A model generated the notes under the pieces. The model was not told the DNA's origin. It made no database searches and was given only the letters and a program-made list of their open reading frames with translations. The position numbers and the translations under genes are program-made. Source: Spirochaetales bacterium (GTDB lineage: Bacteria > Spirochaetota > Spirochaetia > Sphaerochaetales > Sphaerochaetaceae). Taken from it: a stretch of 40,129 nucleotides of DNA. This document shows, piece after piece, positions 33,131 to 40,129 of this stretch (its first letter is position 1; every line of letters begins with the position of its first letter). Where the stretch lies: assembly GCA_028723145.1 (NCBI GenBank), contig JAQYFM010000119.1, positions 1-40,129 on the forward strand. The letters are read 5' to 3'.

Positions 33131-33944
33131 AGTATCTTCCTTGATTAACAAAATTTAAAGATAGAGAAATGATTAGTAGTGCTATTGCTAAAAAAAGTGC
33201 TAGATAATCTGAAGCTTTAAAAGGACGTGATGAATACCACGTTCTTTTTTTTCGCTTACCAAAACCCCTTAGCTCCATTGCATTCGCGATAGTCTCAATT
33301 CTATCCATACTTGAAATAATTAAAGGAAATAGCATAGCGGCAGCATTTTTAAGTCTTTTTATTAGATTTTGCTTCTTTGAAGCCATCTCTAAACCTCTAG
33401 CCTGCTGACTAATCATGATGTCTTTAAACTCTCTTTGGATATCAGGGATATAACGTAGTGCAAGCGAAACAGAGTAAGCAACTTTATAGCTAATACCAAT
33501 TCTATTTAAGGAAGAGGCAAATTCACTAGGGTCTGTTGTCGAAACAAAAAGAATAACAACCGGAATTGTAGCTAGATATTTCAATACAACATTTAGTTGG
33601 TAAAATAGTTGCTCAGCAGTAATGGTCCACCTTCCCAAGCCTTTAAATAATAAGGTTCTAGTTCCATATATGCTAACTCCATGCTCTGGTGAAAACAAAT
33701 AAATAAGGAGATTATTTAATACCATAAAGATAAAGGTAAACCATAGCAAAAAACTAACATCTTTAAACTTAATCTTTGAAAGTGAAAATAAAATTATCGC
33801 TAAGATTGGAAGAACAGCTAAAAAACGAGTATCAAAGGTAGTCATTGCAGCAAATGACCATAAGATTAATACTAGTAGCTTTGTTGCACCAGTTAATTCA
33901 TGGATAACAGATTTTCTCTCGATATAGTTAAAGATTGAGCTCAT
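33114..33944 (-). CDS. ecfT: ECF transporter membrane subunit EcfT
   Basis: Energy-coupling transmembrane protein of an energy-coupling-factor vitamin/micronutrient importer, 276 residues. Several membrane helices and the two coupling-helix signatures: SQQARGLE (about 180-187) and ELRGFG (about 224-229), which contact the ATPases. It overlaps the ATPase gene by ATGA and ends overlapping metK. Confidence 0.9.
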   Translation of the reverse strand: MSSIFNYIERKSVIHELTGATKLLVLILWSFAAMTTFDTRFLAVLPILAIILFSLSKIKFKDVSFLLWFTFIFMVLNNLLIYLFSPEHGVSIYGTRTLLFKGLGRWTITAEQLFYQLNVVLKYLATIPVVILFVSTTDPSEFASSLNRIGISYKVAYSVSLALRYIPDIQREFKDIMISQQARGLEMASKKQNLIKRLKNAAAMLFPLIISSMDRIETIANAMELRGFGKRKKRTWYSSRPFKASDYLALFLAIALLIISLSLNFVNQGRYFNPFV

Positions 33945-35647
33945 GCTCTTCTCCTTTTATCTTCTTGGATAAAGCGTCTAACAAATTCAGTTTCAGGAAG
34001 ACTACAAAGCGATGCTAGTACAGAGAGTGAGGTCTTTTTTAAGCTTGCCTCTTCACAGCGTCTTTCATCAGTTAAAATTTCTTCACAGGAAGTATCTGCA
34101 ATTAAGTGACCATTAGTAAACACGACTGCCCTTTTTGTGTATTCAAGCATTAAGTGCATATCATGAGTAATTAATATAATAGTTACGCCAAGAGAATTTA
34201 GCTTTTTCAAGAACTCCATTATCTCTGTATAGTGTCTTAAATCCTGTCCTGCAGTTGGCTCATCAAGGATTATTATTTCTGGGTCCATTGAAAGAATTGA
34301 CGCAATAGTAACTCTCTTTTTTTGTCCATAAGAGAGTGCACTTACAGGCCATGAACGCATTTCATATAGCCCGCAAACCTTTAATACAGAGTCAACTTTA
34401 GCCTTTATTTCATCATCACTCAGTTTACCTTCAAGCACGAGACCTAAAGATACCTCATCTCTTATCATAGGCTTTGTAATCATCTGATTAGGGTTTTGCA
34501 TTACATATCCTATATGGTCGGCTCTTTCTTTAATTGAATAAGAAGATAAATCATTGCCATTGAGATAGAAAACACCCTTTTGAGGCTTTTCAAAACCACA
34601 AATAAGCTTTGAAAATGTAGACTTACCTGCACCATTTCTTCCTACAATGCTAAGCATTTCACCTTTATTGATTTTTAATGAAATATTGCTTAAGGCTTGG
34701 TACCCACCCTCATATGCAAATGAAATATCCTTTGCTTCAAGTAAAACCTCATCTGATAGAGGACTTTGATCTATAGTTACATTTTTATACCACTTATTAA
34801 CCTTTTCTTTATCTTCACTTGAGAGCATCAATGTGTCGATTCTACCTGGTTTAATTGATGGTGTGATCTCTACTCCTGCATACTTTAAAGCAGTTACATA
34901 TAGAGGCTCTCTAATACCATTTTCTATTAATAAATTAGAAGAAAGTAGTTCATCTGGAGATAAATCTGCAATAATTCTACCTTCAGACATCAAGATTACT
35001 CTATCAACATTTCGATATAATACATCCTCAAGACGATGTTCAATTATTACTATTGCGCTATCAGTTGTTTTATGAATTTGCTCAATTAGTTCAATAGTAC
35101 TTTTACCGGCTTGAGGATCTAAGTTAGCAAGAGGCTCGTCAAATAAAAAAAGAGAAACATCATCTACCATGATTCCAGCAAGAGATACTCTCTGTTTCTG
35201 ACCTCCCGATAACTCATGAGGAGCATGAGAAAGGAAGCCTTCGATGCCTACCTTTTTAGCAGCATTTAATACTCTTTCTTTCATCTCTGGGACTTTTATA
35301 TTCTCATTCTCAAGGGCAAATGCAATGTCTTCCCCAACAGTTAATCCAATAAACTGTCCATCAGAATCTTGGAGTACGGTACCTGTGATCTTTGAGAGTG
35401 AGAATATTGAATGGTCTTTATAACTTACTCCACCAATAGTTAAGCTACCTGTAGCTTCTCCTGGATAGGAGGCAGGAATAAGACCATTCATACAGTGTGA
35501 AAGCGTAGATTTACCACAGCCAGAAGGACCACAAATAAGGACCTTCTCACCCTTTTTAATTGTTAAATTAATATTGAAAAGAGTTGGTTCTGCCTGAGAC
35601 TCATACTTAAAAGTAAAGTCCTTAAATTCTATTACGCTTTCACTCAT
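33941..35647 (-). CDS. ECF transporter fused ATPase (two ABC domains)
   Basis: 568 residues holding both ATPases of the ECF module in one chain. Domain 1: Walker A GPSGCGKST (40-48), signature LSGGQ (146-150), E171 in FDEP. Domain 2: Walker A GRNGAGKST (336-344), signature LSYGQ (438-442), E463 in LDEP, H495. It corresponds to EcfA1 plus EcfA2. GAGG precedes the ATG and the gene lies 7 bases after the S component. Confidence 0.9.
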   Translation of the reverse strand: MSESVIEFKDFTFKYESQAEPTLFNINLTIKKGEKVLICGPSGCGKSTLSHCMNGLIPASYPGEATGSLTIGGVSYKDHSIFSLSKITGTVLQDSDGQFIGLTVGEDIAFALENENIKVPEMKERVLNAAKKVGIEGFLSHAPHELSGGQKQRVSLAGIMVDDVSLFLFDEPLANLDPQAGKSTIELIEQIHKTTDSAIVIIEHRLEDVLYRNVDRVILMSEGRIIADLSPDELLSSNLLIENGIREPLYVTALKYAGVEITPSIKPGRIDTLMLSSEDKEKVNKWYKNVTIDQSPLSDEVLLEAKDISFAYEGGYQALSNISLKINKGEMLSIVGRNGAGKSTFSKLICGFEKPQKGVFYLNGNDLSSYSIKERADHIGYVMQNPNQMITKPMIRDEVSLGLVLEGKLSDDEIKAKVDSVLKVCGLYEMRSWPVSALSYGQKKRVTIASILSMDPEIIILDEPTAGQDLRHYTEIMEFLKKLNSLGVTIILITHDMHLMLEYTKRAVVFTNGHLIADTSCEEILTDERRCEEASLKKTSLSVLASLCSLPETEFVRRFIQEDKRRRA

Positions 35648-35654
35648 ACTATCC

Positions 35655-36206
35655 TCAAGCTTCTTTCTTTAATGAACCTGCTTTTGGTTTTGCTGCAGAG
35701 AAAGCGATAGCTAAAAGGGTTCCAACAATTGCAGTTGTAACGATGTTAGCAATACCACCAACTAAGCCCTGAGTAAATACCTTATTAGCTGGTTCAGCAT
35801 AAATTAAGATATCAAGAACTGGTGCAACTACTCCCCATGCAACTAAGTGAGCAACAACCTGCACAACGTTGAAGATACCAATTTCTTTTTTACCAAAGTT
35901 TTTCTCAAGGTTAATTTTCTTACAACCAAAGCCCATGATAAGACCAGCTACTGCAGATGCGATCACCCAGCTCCACCAAACGCCCCAACCATATGAGAAG
36001 TCAATTAATGCATGTCCGATAAATGCAATTAATGCACCTGCAAGAGGTCCAAAAAGAGCAGCCATAAATGCAAGTAGACCATACTGTAAGGAAATGTTTG
36101 TGTTAGGTACTGGACTTGGGATAGCAACAAAGCGACCAAGAACGAAGAAGAGCGCAGCTCCGATACCAACAGCAACAAATACTGTAATTGGTGATTTTTT
36201 ATTCAT
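35655..36206 (-). CDS. ECF transporter substrate-binding (S) component, UPF0397-like
   Basis: 183-residue membrane protein that would bind the substrate of the ECF importer. It resembles the UPF0397 group: VAVGIGAALFFVLGRFVAIPSPVPNTNI, FGPLAGALIAFIGHALID and WWSWVIASAVAGLIMGF. About six helices. The substrate of this group is not something I can state; context (SAM cleavage, metK, thrH) hints at a product of SAM, methionine or adenosine metabolism, but this is inference. Shine-Dalgarno AAGGAG. Confidence 0.82.
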   Translation of the reverse strand: MNKKSPITVFVAVGIGAALFFVLGRFVAIPSPVPNTNISLQYGLLAFMAALFGPLAGALIAFIGHALIDFSYGWGVWWSWVIASAVAGLIMGFGCKKINLEKNFGKKEIGIFNVVQVVAHLVAWGVVAPVLDILIYAEPANKVFTQGLVGGIANIVTTAIVGTLLAIAFSAAKPKAGSLKKEA

Positions 36207-36220
36207 TTTTATACTCCTTA

Positions 36221-37132
36221 TTATAGGTGTTTTTTAATCTTTATTTTCCAGCCTTCTCCTGTTTGTATGTGATAAACAGAGGCAAAGTCACCTTGGTTTA
36301 ATGCAATACCAACATTCAATAAACTGTTTATATACATCAAAGGTTCTCCCATATTTACTTCAGTAAAGTTTTTACAAAGCTTCAATGGATAACCAAAAAC
36401 GATACAACCCTTATGGCTTATTTTTACGTCAACTAAATCCCCATAGCTTATTCCAGCCTCTGTTACTAATTCTCTTGGAATATTACTCCAAAGCGATCCA
36501 TAACGAGTATCAAGGATATCTATGTTACCTGTTATTTCACCATTTGAAATTGAGGCAGGAGATAAATCTAGCTTTACAATACTTTCAGTATCAAGGCTTG
36601 GCCCAACCTCTTCAAATGAAATAATTCCACTTGCCAAACGAGCTGCTGTATATGCATATACATCTCTACCATGGAAGGTATAGCTTGCTTGAGAGTCATG
36701 TAAGCGGTTTGTTGCTTCTTCAATTTCTCTTACAGCAGAAATTCCTATTTCTTGTGCAACGTGTGTAAGTGTTCCATTATCAGGAGTGACAATGAAGTGT
36801 CCACTATTTGTAAGCGCTACAACACTCTTTCTATCAGAACCAACGCCCGGATCAACGACACAGACAAATACTGTACCTTTTTTCCAATATGTTAGAGCTT
36901 GAATAAGTCTATAGCTTGCTTCCCAAATATTAAACTGAGGTATTTCATGAGTTAAATCCTCAAGGCGAAGAGTCTCATCGACATCATCTGCTACTGCATG
37001 CATAGCGCTAACAGCCCCATCAACAGTACCAAAATCAGAGAGAAAAACTACGCATTTCCTAGTTCTTTTATCACTAGATATTTTTTCACCTACAGTTTTC
37101 TTTGAGCCAATAAAACTTGTTAAGTTTATCAT
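36221..37132 (-). CDS. SAM hydroxide adenosyltransferase (DUF62 family)
   Basis: Family members cleave S-adenosylmethionine with water to adenosine and methionine. 303 residues with FLSDFGTVDGAV (30-41), VVDPGVGSDR (92-101), VTPDNGTL (115-122) and FHGRDVYAYTAARLA, all family blocks. The first 25 residues are a slightly long basic lead. The ATG directly follows the thrH stop (TAAATG) with AAAGGA upstream. It stands in front of the UPF0397 ECF genes, a pairing I remember from lactobacilli. Confidence 0.87.
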   Translation of the reverse strand: MINLTSFIGSKKTVGEKISSDKRTRKCVVFLSDFGTVDGAVSAMHAVADDVDETLRLEDLTHEIPQFNIWEASYRLIQALTYWKKGTVFVCVVDPGVGSDRKSVVALTNSGHFIVTPDNGTLTHVAQEIGISAVREIEEATNRLHDSQASYTFHGRDVYAYTAARLASGIISFEEVGPSLDTESIVKLDLSPASISNGEITGNIDILDTRYGSLWSNIPRELVTEAGISYGDLVDVKISHKGCIVFGYPLKLCKNFTEVNMGEPLMYINSLLNVGIALNQGDFASVYHIQTGEGWKIKIKKHL

Positions 37133-37744
37133 TTAGTTTCCTTTCTTAACGAACTTCTCAATTTCATTATAAAATCCTTCATATGTTGTATGAAGAGCTA
37201 AATGAGGATATTCCTTTAAGATATTTTCAGGAGCACGGAACAAGCATCCTGCATCAGCAGTTTTAATCATATTAAGGTCATTGTAGCTATCACCAGCGGC
37301 AAAAGTTCTAAATCCCATTGAACGTAAACCTTCAATAGCCTTTCTCTTTCCATCTTCCTGCCTCATTTTAATTCCAGAAAGCATACCCTTTTCATCAATT
37401 TCGAGAGAGTTACAAAAGATTGTTGGCCATCCAAGCTGCTTCATTAATGGAGAAGCAAACTCAGCAAATGTATCGGAAAGAATAATTACTTGAGTAATTG
37501 ATCTAAGCTTATCTAAGAATTCCTTTGCACCTTCAAGTGGCTTAATAGTTGCAATTACATCTTGAATGTCCTTTAAAGTAAGGCCATGTTCTCTTAATAT
37601 TTCCATTCTTCCATTCATTAACACATGGTAATCAGGAATATCACGAGTAGTGAGCTTAAGACGCTCAATACCTGTTTTTTCTGCAAACGCAATCCATATT
37701 TCAGGGACTAATACTCCTTCAAGATCAAGACATACTACTTCCAT
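37133..37744 (-). CDS. thrH: ThrH-type phosphoserine phosphatase/homoserine phosphotransferase
   Basis: HAD-family enzyme of 203 residues, close to the ThrH of Pseudomonas by motif: LDLEGVLVPEIWIAFAEKTG with nucleophile D7, TRDIPDYHVLM, IKPLEGAKEFL, VIILSDTFAEF and AAGDSYNDLNM. ThrH removes phosphate from phosphoserine and can pass it to homoserine. First gene of the operon; GGAGG 8 bases before the ATG. Confidence 0.9.
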   Translation of the reverse strand: MEVVCLDLEGVLVPEIWIAFAEKTGIERLKLTTRDIPDYHVLMNGRMEILREHGLTLKDIQDVIATIKPLEGAKEFLDKLRSITQVIILSDTFAEFASPLMKQLGWPTIFCNSLEIDEKGMLSGIKMRQEDGKRKAIEGLRSMGFRTFAAGDSYNDLNMIKTADAGCLFRAPENILKEYPHLALHTTYEGFYNEIEKFVKKGN

Positions 37745-37779
37745 GATAGCATCCTCCAGTAATTAATTTTTTGTGATTA

Positions 37780-37808
37780 TTTTTAGCGCATGAGAGCTTA
37801 GAAGTAAA
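37780..37808 (-). promoter_or_regulatory. Candidate promoter of the thrH/ECF operon
   Basis: Minus strand TTTACT (37803-37808), 17-base spacer, TAAAAA (37780-37785), leader of about 30 bases with GGAGG before thrH. Confidence 0.5.
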
Positions 37809-37934
37809 AAAATAATAATTAGTACATTCTTTAAGCTCATTTTCCATATTTTGATGATATAAAAAAACACTTCTATTACTCAATAGAAAGAGAATTAATA
37901 GCAGGAAACTTTATAATTTGGTAACATAATCGTC

Positions 37935-38831
37935 ATGCTTAACTATATTTTATCATTTTTAACAGGAGCCATTATTTCTGTAATGGTTATCTTTAATACA
38001 CAGTTTGGTGTTGCTACCTCCACAGAGGTTAGTACAATGATAAACCAACTTGTAGGTATTATTTTTATCACTATTTTAATGATCCTCTTAAGAAGGAATA
38101 AACAACTATGTCCACAGAGAACTAAGAGTCATTGGTACATGTATTTTGGTGGAATATTTGGTTTATTTATCTTAACCATTAACTACTATACAGTCCTTGA
38201 AATTGGGGCAACTCTAGCAATGGCTCTTGCGGTATTTGGTCAAAGTGCTATTGGACTATTTTTTGATGTGACTGGATTATTCGGAATTGAGAAAAAATCA
38301 ATTACAAAGCAAAAATGGTTTTCTCTAGCAGTTTCATTTCTTGGAATATTAGTTATGAGCTTGCTCTCAGGTGGTTCATTTAAAATCTTGTATTTATTTT
38401 TAGCATTTTTAGCAGGCGCTCTTACCATGACTCAAATGGTATATAATAGTAATTTTGCTAAAGCTAAAGGCCCACTATTTTCTGCAAGACAGAATGTTAT
38501 TTCAGGATTATTTGGTATTGTTATTTTCTCATTCTTAACTAAACCTCAAGTAACTACTGAGGCGTTAATAAAGGTTCCTACAGTTCCATTCTTTTTAATT
38601 GTAGGAGGAGGACTATTAGGGGTTTGGGTAGTTGTTAGTACTAACATTATTATACCTAAAATACCTGCAGTATACTCAGCATTACTGCTTTCAGCAGGTC
38701 AGCTAATAGCCTCACTCTTTTTAGATTACTTTATCTACAATACATTCTCATTTGCACTATTAATTGGTTCATCAATAATGCTATTGGGAATGTTCTTAAG
38801 CTTCTTATCTGATAAGAAAAGCTTAAATTAA
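37935..38831 (+). CDS. DMT-type transporter, double-length DUF606/YdcZ family
   Basis: 298-residue membrane protein with about ten helices. The two halves look alike in layout (for example NTQFGVATSTEVSTMINQLVG and NSNFAKAKGPLFSARQNVISG), as expected for two fused YdcZ units of about 150 residues. Substrate unknown. A TATAAT lies 17 bases before the ATG (37909-37917 region) without a good -35 box or Shine-Dalgarno. Its 3' end overlaps the oxidoreductase gene by 9 bases. Confidence 0.75.
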   Translation: MLNYILSFLTGAIISVMVIFNTQFGVATSTEVSTMINQLVGIIFITILMILLRRNKQLCPQRTKSHWYMYFGGIFGLFILTINYYTVLEIGATLAMALAVFGQSAIGLFFDVTGLFGIEKKSITKQKWFSLAVSFLGILVMSLLSGGSFKILYLFLAFLAGALTMTQMVYNSNFAKAKGPLFSARQNVISGLFGIVIFSFLTKPQVTTEALIKVPTVPFFLIVGGGLLGVWVVVSTNIIIPKIPAVYSALLLSAGQLIASLFLDYFIYNTFSFALLIGSSIMLLGMFLSFLSDKKSLN

Positions 38832-39929
38832 GCCAAAGTCACTCTTTTGCTTTTCAGTTAAAGGTTTTGAGAGTGCCAATTTAGCGTTAACCATATTCTT
38901 TGATGTGCCGACGGCATAGTATGCTGAAAGTACATCACCATCAAGAACAAATACCTCTCTTGAAGTAGGAGTTTCAACTACGTGTCTAACACCATTTTCT
39001 GTAGCACTACCTAAGGAAACTGCCTCAAGGGAGGATATTTTTAATACAGCTGATGGAGATGCTGTTTTATAAGTCTTTCCAGGATTAAGTACACATCTAG
39101 CCATATCAAGAGCACTAGATACCATACAAGGTGTCTTACCTTCTACTTCAGCACAGTCTCCAATAGCATAAATATCATCATCATTTGTCTTTAATGTATT
39201 ATCAACAACGATACCTCTATTAATATTTAAGCCACAATCTTTTGCAAGTTGAACCTCTGGTTTAACACCAATTGAAGTAACGAGGATATCACACATTAGC
39301 TTTCTTCCATCTTGAAGTGTTATCTCAAGTCCATCTTCAACTGTTACATTTCCTGCTTGAGTTAATACATCAATACCCATCTCTGATAATCTTTTTGCAA
39401 GGTATTCGCCCTCTTCTTTTCCAAATTGTCTTGATAATACCCACTCAGAGCGATCAATTACACTTACACGGATTCCTGAAGCATCATGAATTTTAACGGC
39501 AGCCTCCAAACCTAAAAGTCCACCACCTAGAACTGCTACTGAATTAGCATTCTTTAACATAGACATTAATACTTCAACATCCTTAACAGTTCTAATTGCA
39601 ATAACTTTACTATTATTAATAGGTAGTTTATTTGCATTTGAACCCACTGCTAAAATTAGTTTGTCATAGTCAACTAAAGAATTATCATCAAGTACTACTT
39701 GGTGTTTATCTCTGTCAATTTTAATTGCTGCTTTATTAATTACATTTGCACTATCTGCTGCAATCTTAATATCTGCTAAACTTTTTCCCTCTAAGAGCTC
39801 AAGTATTCTAGCTCTATAGTATGGAGCTTCAATCTCCTTTGATATTATGGTCACATTGTGACCTTCTTTAATTAATCTTTTTGACGCAGTTGCAGCAGCA
39901 ACACTATAACCAATAATTACAATATTCAT
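38823..39929 (-). CDS. FAD/NAD(P)-dependent oxidoreductase (rubredoxin reductase/NirB N-terminal type)
   Basis: 368-residue pyridine-nucleotide-disulphide-type flavoprotein. The FAD region begins VIIGYSVAAATAS, where S9 replaces the second glycine of G-x-G-x-x-[GA]. The NAD(P) motif GGGLLG (135-140) is intact, and TNDDDIYAIGDCAE (D258) is the second FAD motif. A C-terminal domain of about 80 residues follows. It resembles NADH:rubredoxin reductases and the NirB head; the acceptor is unknown. GAGGTG precedes the ATG. A small terminated RNA lies about 60 bases upstream on the same strand. Confidence 0.82.
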   Translation of the reverse strand: MNIVIIGYSVAAATASKRLIKEGHNVTIISKEIEAPYYRARILELLEGKSLADIKIAADSANVINKAAIKIDRDKHQVVLDDNSLVDYDKLILAVGSNANKLPINNSKVIAIRTVKDVEVLMSMLKNANSVAVLGGGLLGLEAAVKIHDASGIRVSVIDRSEWVLSRQFGKEEGEYLAKRLSEMGIDVLTQAGNVTVEDGLEITLQDGRKLMCDILVTSIGVKPEVQLAKDCGLNINRGIVVDNTLKTNDDDIYAIGDCAEVEGKTPCMVSSALDMARCVLNPGKTYKTASPSAVLKISSLEAVSLGSATENGVRHVVETPTSREVFVLDGDVLSAYYAVGTSKNMVNAKLALSKPLTEKQKSDFGLI

Positions 39930-39988
39930 TATTTCACCTCAAGAATAAGGATAATACACAAGAATAAAAAATAGAATAAATATTTAAT

Positions 39989-40025
39989 AAAAAAATGCCC
40001 TGTCAGCTTGCACCTCCGACAGGAC
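39989..40025 (-). terminator. Terminator of the small RNA
   Basis: Stem GTCCTGTC (40018-40025) and GACAGGGC (39997-40004), 8 pairs with one G-U, then CATTTTTTT on the minus strand. Confidence 0.85.
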
Positions 40026-40086
40026 GTTCGTAAACACGAAAGTATTACAAGATGTTCAGGTGTAAAACAGGGGAAAACCCGAACAT
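39989..40086 (-). ncRNA. Small structured RNA or attenuator leader, about 98 bases
   Basis: Minus strand. Begins about 7 bases after a good -10 box and ends in an intrinsic terminator. Hairpin 1: ATGTTC-GG (5') with CC-T-GAACAT (40052-40086), loop holding CCCCTGT. Hairpin 2: TTCGT/ACGAA with loop GTTT (40027-40040). Hairpin 3: terminator. CCCTGT in loop 1 can pair perfectly with ACAGGG of the terminator 3' arm, a possible antiterminator. No known RNA family (SRP, 6S, tmRNA or common riboswitches) is recognised. It could be a free sRNA or a leader controlling the oxidoreductase gene downstream. Confidence 0.6.
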
Positions 40087-40092
40087 GCTTTA

Positions 40093-40121
40093 TTTATAAC
40101 ATATGGCATAAGTTTTGTCCA
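40093..40121 (-). promoter_or_regulatory. Promoter of the small RNA
   Basis: Minus strand TGGACA (40116-40121), 17-base spacer, TATAAA (40093-40098); predicted start near 40086, exactly where hairpin 1 begins. Confidence 0.7.
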
Positions 40122-40129
40122 GTGCTAAA

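Noticed and set aside
39989..40086. Right-edge RNA as 4.5S SRP RNA or 6S RNA
   Set aside because: The conserved GGAAG/AGCAGCC core of SRP RNA is absent and the RNA is too short and differently folded for 6S.
1..40129. CRISPR arrays, insertion sequences, attachment sites, prophage genes
   Set aside because: None seen: no spaced direct repeats, transposase or integrase motifs, or flanking inverted repeats. The only tandem repeats are coding (rnfD) or short simple runs.

Overview
This is an AT-rich stretch of a diderm bacterial chromosome that looks like a spirochaete of the Treponema/Sphaerochaeta kind. I infer this from three things: the prfB - secreted protein - ftsY - secreted protein - Lol-type ABC transporter order, which I recall from Borrelia (remembered, not checked here); signal-peptide proteins with beta-barrel features; and a full Rnf complex. 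Coding is dense, with many 1-4 base gene overlaps. I see no insertion sequence, CRISPR array, prophage or rRNA.

Layout. (1) 1-16.7 kb, minus strand: one long co-directional block, rnfC-D-G-E-A-B, a GH57-like protein, prfB, a secreted protein, ftsY, a secreted protein, a permease/ATPase/permease lipoprotein exporter and RNase Z. The end of a plus-strand gene overlaps it at the left edge. (2) 17-19.2 kb: a P-loop protein with an Asp23-like tail, poly(A) polymerase and tRNA-Cys. (3) 19.3-20.7 kb: two paralogous outer-membrane-type proteins. (4) 20.7-26.5 kb: a mutarotase-like protein divergent from a GH36 alpha-galactosidase, gpsA and an RluA-type synthase. (5) 26.5-31.7 kb: a coiled-coil protein/mltG/PHP phosphatase operon, divergent from a DbpA-domain protein and an MBL hydrolase, then a DksA-type regulator. 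(6) 32-37.7 kb: metK facing an operon of thrH, a SAM-cleaving DUF62 enzyme and an ECF transporter. (7) 37.9-40.1 kb: a DMT-type transporter, a pyridine-nucleotide-disulphide oxidoreductase, and at the right edge a small structured RNA with its own promoter and terminator.

The most striking feature is RnfD. It is 990 residues instead of about 320-350 because six tandem domains of about 104 residues are inserted on the extracytoplasmic side. All seven boundaries keep D-x-x-S-x-A-T-x-x-[S/T], the pattern used for covalent FMN attachment. This predicts an Rnf complex whose membrane subunit carries up to seven flavins, a possible flavin wire into the periplasm.

Other points: prfB is encoded through a +1 programmed frameshift with near-canonical signals, so the real protein is 367 residues; several genes have a sigma70-type -10 box 7-8 bases before ATG and no Shine-Dalgarno, which implies leaderless mRNAs; and the small RNA at the right edge may be an attenuator or a free sRNA.
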